DNA of 64,000 nucleotides from Maniola hyperantus (Eukaryota; Arthropoda; Insecta; Lepidoptera; Nymphalidae): assembly GCF_902806685.2 (NCBI RefSeq), contig NC_048539.1, positions 8,444,501 to 8,508,500 on the forward strand, written 5' to 3'. Both the position numbers and the translations under genes were made by a program. This document shows, in pieces, positions 60,330 through 64,000 of the stretch. Under the pieces are notes generated by a model. It was not told the origin of the DNA. It was given only the letters and a program-made list of their open reading frames with translations, and did no database searches. Within the stretch, counting starts at the first letter, position 1. Each line of letters begins with the position of its first letter.

Positions 60330-60836
60330 AATATCTATTAACCCTCATTTATGTTTTATTTTAGTGAAATAGTAGGTAGATCTTCAAAGTTTCAAACAAG
60401 TTTTAAGTTCCTACATTCTTACGAAAGACATACCTACTAGGTACTGCCTTACATTAAGTAAGTGGGCTGTATGTGGTCAATACGTAATTTCAAAAACTAA
60501 TGATTTTATGTATTTGTAATGTAAGTAGGTGCATAGTGTTTTAAATATAACTAGATACAGCCTATAGAAAGCTGTCCACTAGTACACTTGTAGCTCTATC
60601 GGTTTATGCCACAGATTCACGGCGGATCCTAATTGCGACGTTGCCAAACTTAATAGCATGGCTTGTAAGTAAAGATGGCTGTGGTCGGAACCTTTGGTAC
60701 CTATTAGTTTTAAAATTCAGTTTTATTGCCGTGTTTTGAAGACGAACGGGTGGCTTAGTTTAACAGTTTCCAGAAAACTATATTGTTTAATTATGGCTTG
60801 TGACCAGACAATAGGACTGTTTGCTTTTGTTTGTTA

Positions 60837-60990
60837 AAATCCCGTGGGAACTCTAATATTTCGGAATAAATGTAACGGGTCACTTATGCAAAAATCACGT
60901 CAATCTGTAACTCTGTTGCGGTGTGATGGAAGGACAAACCAACAAACAAACATATTTTATAATAATGCTCGCATTTATAATTTTAGTATG
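60837..60990 (+). repeat. CGTGGGAACTCT-type repeat fragment
   Basis: AAAATCCCGTGGGAACTCTA, GTTGCGGTGTGATGGAAGGA, CAAACCAACAAACAAACATA, matching the part of the repeat also found at 1690-1870. Confidence 0.6.
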
Positions 60991-61020
60991 ATTAATAAAA
61001 AGCTTAATAATTTTGTGCGC

Positions 61021-61776
61021 ACATGTACCAGAAAAGAAATGGCACAATACTATCAATTTTGGAAGGTTAGCACGATATATGACACGGTCGCTTTTTTGTG
61101 GCTATTCAAACTTTGTCGGTTTATCATTGTATTGCGCATCTTATAGGTTTTTTGATTATATCTCTATAATTTATCTGTGTATTGGGCTATATTTTTGCAG
61201 ATGGATAAATGAGCTGACGCACTAATTATTGGTAGAAATTTTAATTAGCCAACTCATAAAATACTCGACCAATTAAATGTCGAAAAATATCGTAGTCCTG
61301 TCGTAGTAATTTTCTTCATAATTCAATAAATACTTAAAATACTCCAATGAAACTTGATAAGATACTGTGAGCCGTTATAAGGGACAAATCAACGGTATAA
61401 GTTTATCGTTAGAGGTCATATTTAAAGTACTAGGACCTAATAACGTTATTTTATTTTTTAATTGTTAAACGTCATCCCAGCAAAAAACTGAATATCTTCG
61501 AAGTGTTATGACGCACAAATTTAATTTTAGCACGCACATTTACCTCTTAAAACGCACTAATTCATGGACCTATTTTTTTTCTCGTACGTCCATTGGGAAA
61601 AAAATGTGTAGCTGGGATGATGTATTCCTGGCAAAACGCGTTTTTTTCGAATATCTACTTATTGGTTGGACGCACAAATTTAAAACTTTCACGCACAATT
61701 ACACGACGTTACGCACTAAAAATCTATCCAACTCAAATCCTGAAATTCAACATTATTTTGCTGGGATTACGCACAC
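61021..61776 (-). repeat. Right arm of the 2.8-kb inverted-repeat element
   Basis: 756 bp, the reverse complement of the left arm with few substitutions and one deletion of about 124 bp at the point GTTTAAC|AATTAAAA (minus-strand reading). Confidence 0.88.
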
Positions 61777-61911
61777 GACTACAGGCCCCTACCTTATGCG
61801 TGTACATAGATATGAACTTGCCCAGTTTTTTCTAAGAATATTGTAATAATATATTTTATCAAACAAATGTTGCAGATTGATGATACCTATAAGCACAGCT
61901 TTACGATATAA

Positions 61912-62193
61912 GACTAAGCGCGCACATGGAAATAAAATCATATCACGAAAATAACTATACCTACGTGTACCACGATTTATCATCGCACTTCGGCCACCTG
62001 TATCGAATTACAGGCGGCCGAAGAAGATATCGTGCCGCCCGCGCCATGAACGCAAGACGAACATTATTTGCATCAAACCGTATTGCTATTATAAGTCGCA
62101 TGCGTTTTTTTCGTAATATGTGGATGCTATTGTATTCTGATGGAACTGAAGATTTTCTTCGCTACGATTTATTTCCGTAGTGCGTGCTTAGCC
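61912..62193. mobile_element. Possible TIR element with an 84-codon frame
   Basis: CTAAGCGCGCACATGGAAAT at left and (inverted) CTAAGCACGCACTACGGAAA at right are imperfect terminal repeats of about 25 bp. Inside, CTTCGGCCACCTGTA / TACAGGCGGCCGAAG form a hairpin at 61988-62023. An open frame (61926-62180) rich in Arg (GRRRYRAARAMNARRTLFAS) has no family I recognise. Confidence 0.5.
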
Positions 62194-62296
62194 TAAAATT
62201 GATAGGTATGCGAGTTACGAAGTATCTTGTTGATGTTCTTCTAAATAATTGATGTGTAAGCAATTAAAATTAAAAATCAGCATGGATTTTATAACT

Positions 62297-62302
62297 TTTA
62301 TT
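62297..62302 (-). terminator. Poly(A) signal of RpL8
   Basis: AATAAA on the minus strand (TTTATT on plus), 17 bases beyond the RpL8 stop codon; a short 3' UTR is usual for ribosomal protein genes. Confidence 0.65.
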
Positions 62303-62318
62303 GATGTTACGTTTAAAT

Positions 62319-63612
62319 TTATGTCTCCTTCTTTGTTTCCGTCTTGCCACCACGGATTCTTCCGGTTCTGCGGGCAGCAATAAGACCAACCTTGCGACCA
62401 GCAGATGTACCTCTCTTGACAGTCGAAGCCTTACCTGGGTAACAAAGGATTAATTAAATTAAATTGCACTTCAGTTTGTATTAAGAAGTCGACTACCACA
62501 GCCACGGTCGCGACGTTGGTTCTTCTCCTTGCTCTTCTACTATACGCGCTAATACCTAAATTATTAAACCGCGCTAATAAACCAGGCGTTATTAATGCAC
62601 TATACGCATGTTCCCCATACATGACCCGCCAGCTTTACTTAAATAGGCATGCGCTTGACAGCAATTAAACCAAATAGGTGTTGACTGATGATGCAGCCGA
62701 AGGTGGAGCGCGCCTGCCTAGAAGGTGACTATCCACTCTTCTTTTGAAGTCCCACAATATTATCATTGGCGAGGAAAACGGAAAGGCATTCCATATTCTA
62801 GCAGTGAATATTAAAAACGAGGCAGCAAATAATTTCGTACGAGTCCGTGGAATTTAGACTACGTTATAGTAGGCGACAGATTGAAATGGCAATCGGGGAG
62901 GACATGGCCCGTATACCCGCACAACCCGGCGCGGGGTCCCCCCCCCCTTCCGTAGAAATTCTGTTAAATTCCTCCCCCCCCCTTCCGTAGAAATTCTGTT
63001 AAATTCCTAACTACCTTCCTACTTTTTATAGATTTTAACTTAGAGGATTAACGTAAAACCTAGGATCTGTAGAGTTCCTGATTTAAGCTATTCATCATCA
63101 ACCCATCGCCGGCCCACTACAGAGCACAGGTCTCCTCCTCTCAGAATGTGGATTTTTTGCCATATTGCACCACGCTGCTCAAATGTGGATTGGCAGACTT
63201 CACACACTTTTGAGAATATTATGAAGAGCTCTCAGGCATACAGGTTTCTTCACTATGTTTTCCTTCACTGTCAAAGCAAGTGATATTTAATTGCTTAACA
63301 CACAACTTTGAAAAGTTAGAGGTGAGTGGCCGGGATTGAATCCCAACCTCCCCTCTCCATACATACGCCTTAACCACTAGGCTATCATCGCTTTTTTCAA
63401 AGACAATTGAATTTGCTGATATGTATAGTTTAATTTGATAAATGGCCACTTACCTATGTGTTGATGGTTACCACCACCGTGAGGATGCTCCACAGGGTTC
63501 ATGGACACACCGCGCACGTATGGCCAGCAGTTACGTTTGACCTTGTACTTGTGATACGCACGACCAGCCTTCAGGATAGGCTTGTCAATACGTCCACCAC
63601 CAGCGACAATAC
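62319..63612 (-). CDS. RpL8: Ribosomal protein L8 (uL2), last two exons
   Basis: Protein of the 60S subunit near the peptidyl transferase centre. Minus-strand exons 63612-63454 (phase 1 out, GTAAGT-type donor) and 62434-62319 (stop TAA) give about 91 residues of the usual 257. Seen: GIVAGGGRIDKPILKAGRAY, KRNCWPYVRGVSMNPVEHPH, GGGNHQHIG (with the conserved His involved in 23S/28S binding), then KASTVKRGTSAGRKVGLIAA and RRTGRIRGGKTETKKET at the C-terminus. The upstream exons lie right of the window. The intron holds a truncated hairpin MITE, a C-rich tandem repeat and a SINE. Confidence 0.96.
62864..62937. mobile_element. GC-rich hairpin MITE, copy 10 (truncated)
   Basis: TATAGTAGGCGACAGATTGA and AATGGCAATCGGGGAGGACA, then ends in CGCGGGGTCCC where a C-rich tandem repeat begins. 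Right half absent. Confidence 0.78.
62938..63008. repeat. C-rich 35-bp tandem duplication
   Basis: Two copies of a run of 9-10 C followed by TTCCGTAGAAATTCTGTTAA and ATTCCT, period about 35 bp, in the RpL8 intron. Confidence 0.85.
63090..63397 (-). mobile_element. tRNA-derived SINE, minus strand
   Basis: Reverse of the 29337 family: on the minus strand TGATAGCCTAGTGGTTAAGG (box A), GGGATTCAATCCC (box B), AGTGAAGGAAAACATAGTGA body and AGAGGAGGAGACCTGTGCTC near the 3' end. Confidence 0.8.
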
Positions 63613-63779
63613 CTGTGAAATTGTTTACAGTCAAAGTTTGTAAGCTTATCATAAAATAATCGCTAGTAAATTAAAATTTGTATACATCAGAAAGAGCCTC
63701 TGTGTAATCATAGAATATTCAGAGTAGGTAAGTAAAGATCATCATTACCAAAATCTATACTAATATTCATTATCCATAC

Positions 63780-63906
63780 CAGGGGTGTTACGGATATTCA
63801 CATCCGCAAATGCGGAACACTCCCATTAATTCAGACATCCGTATCCGCATCAATTAATGCGGAGCTTTTAAGGCTGCGGATTCATATTTACAACAAGTAA
63901 CACCTG
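63780..63906. mobile_element. Small hAT-like MITE
   Basis: CAGGGGTGTTAC at left and GTAACACCTG at right are inverted ends of the hAT type. Inside, ATCCGCAAATGCGGAACACT, ATCCGCATCAATTAATGCGG and GCGGATTCATAT make internal inverted GCGGA motifs. No 8-bp target duplication could be seen. Confidence 0.6.
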
Positions 63907-64000
63907 CAAAGAAAGTGGGCGGGGGCAAAGGCGCGTGCCTCGCGCGTTTGCTAGTTGATATCTTCGTTCGCTAATGGACCAATTAAAAAGTGTACAATGG

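Larger units (their letters stand above)
58995..61776. mobile_element. 2.8-kb Foldback/MULE-like element with long inverted arms
   Basis: Inverted arms 58995-59880 and 61021-61776 begin GTGTGCGTAATCCCAGC on each outer end and are nearly identical. Both outer ends are flanked by the direct repeat GACTACAGG (58986-58994 and 61777-61785), a 9-bp target duplication as made by Foldback and Mutator-like transposons. The centre (59881-61020) has no transposase, only a 44-codon frame and a CGTGGGAACTCT-type repeat piece. Open frames of about 90 codons in the arms mirror each other and are not convincing proteins. Confidence 0.88.

Overview
The window looks like genomic DNA from a moth or butterfly (Lepidoptera). 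It is AT-rich, its genes are split by small-to-large introns, and the gaps are filled with repeat types typical of that order: palindromic MITEs, tRNA-headed SINEs, repeats carrying GCCCGCGACTTCGTCCGCGTGG, and repeats carrying (GACA)n. The long-wavelength opsin is of lepidopteran/insect type. No bacterial, viral-genome or CRISPR-type content was seen.

Gene layout, left to right. (1) 2172-37956, plus strand: the last 16 coding exons (799 residues) of an ABC transporter of subfamily C, MRP4/ABCC4-like. It runs from the NBD1 signature exon through TMD2 and NBD2 to the stop; the 5' part lies left of the window. (2) 40882-42235, minus strand: complete two-exon GINS4/SLD5, a subunit of the replicative helicase activator. 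(3) 42671-42741, plus: a possible first exon of a THAP-like zinc-finger gene, in the region just upstream of GINS4. (4) 48134-51720, plus: complete eight-exon long-wavelength visual opsin (381 residues), with a TATA box and a K50-homeodomain (TAATCC) site upstream and a poly(A) signal downstream. (5) 52937-57544, plus: complete eight-exon DZIP1-like ciliary protein (about 1069 residues). (6) 62319-63612, minus: the last two exons of ribosomal protein L8. All splice models were checked for GT/AG borders and phase continuity.

The ABCC introns carry most of the mobile DNA. There is a jockey/CR1-type LINE with a 70-base poly(A) tail (about 4447-8963), a short Gypsy LTR element with identical 143-bp LTRs but without the protease active-site segment (19995-23673), at least nine families of small inverted-repeat elements, SINEs and simple repeats. 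Two exons of the gene have been tandemly copied together with the start of their downstream intron (2193-2745 and 17917-18429), leaving decayed pseudo-exons.

The most unusual structure is at 58995-61776. It is a 2.8-kb element with near-identical inverted arms of 886 and 756 bp, flanked by a 9-bp direct repeat (GACTACAGG) and full of TGTGCGT-type motifs. It looks like a Foldback/MULE-like non-autonomous transposon. Also notable are three stacked palindromes at 35480-36087, a 1.08-kb TIR element with clustered TAAGGCCT motifs at 32681-33761, and one MITE inserted in another at 27824-28110 that exposes the empty site.

The genes have no operon-like relation. They are neighbours serving separate functions: transport, DNA replication, vision, cilia and translation.
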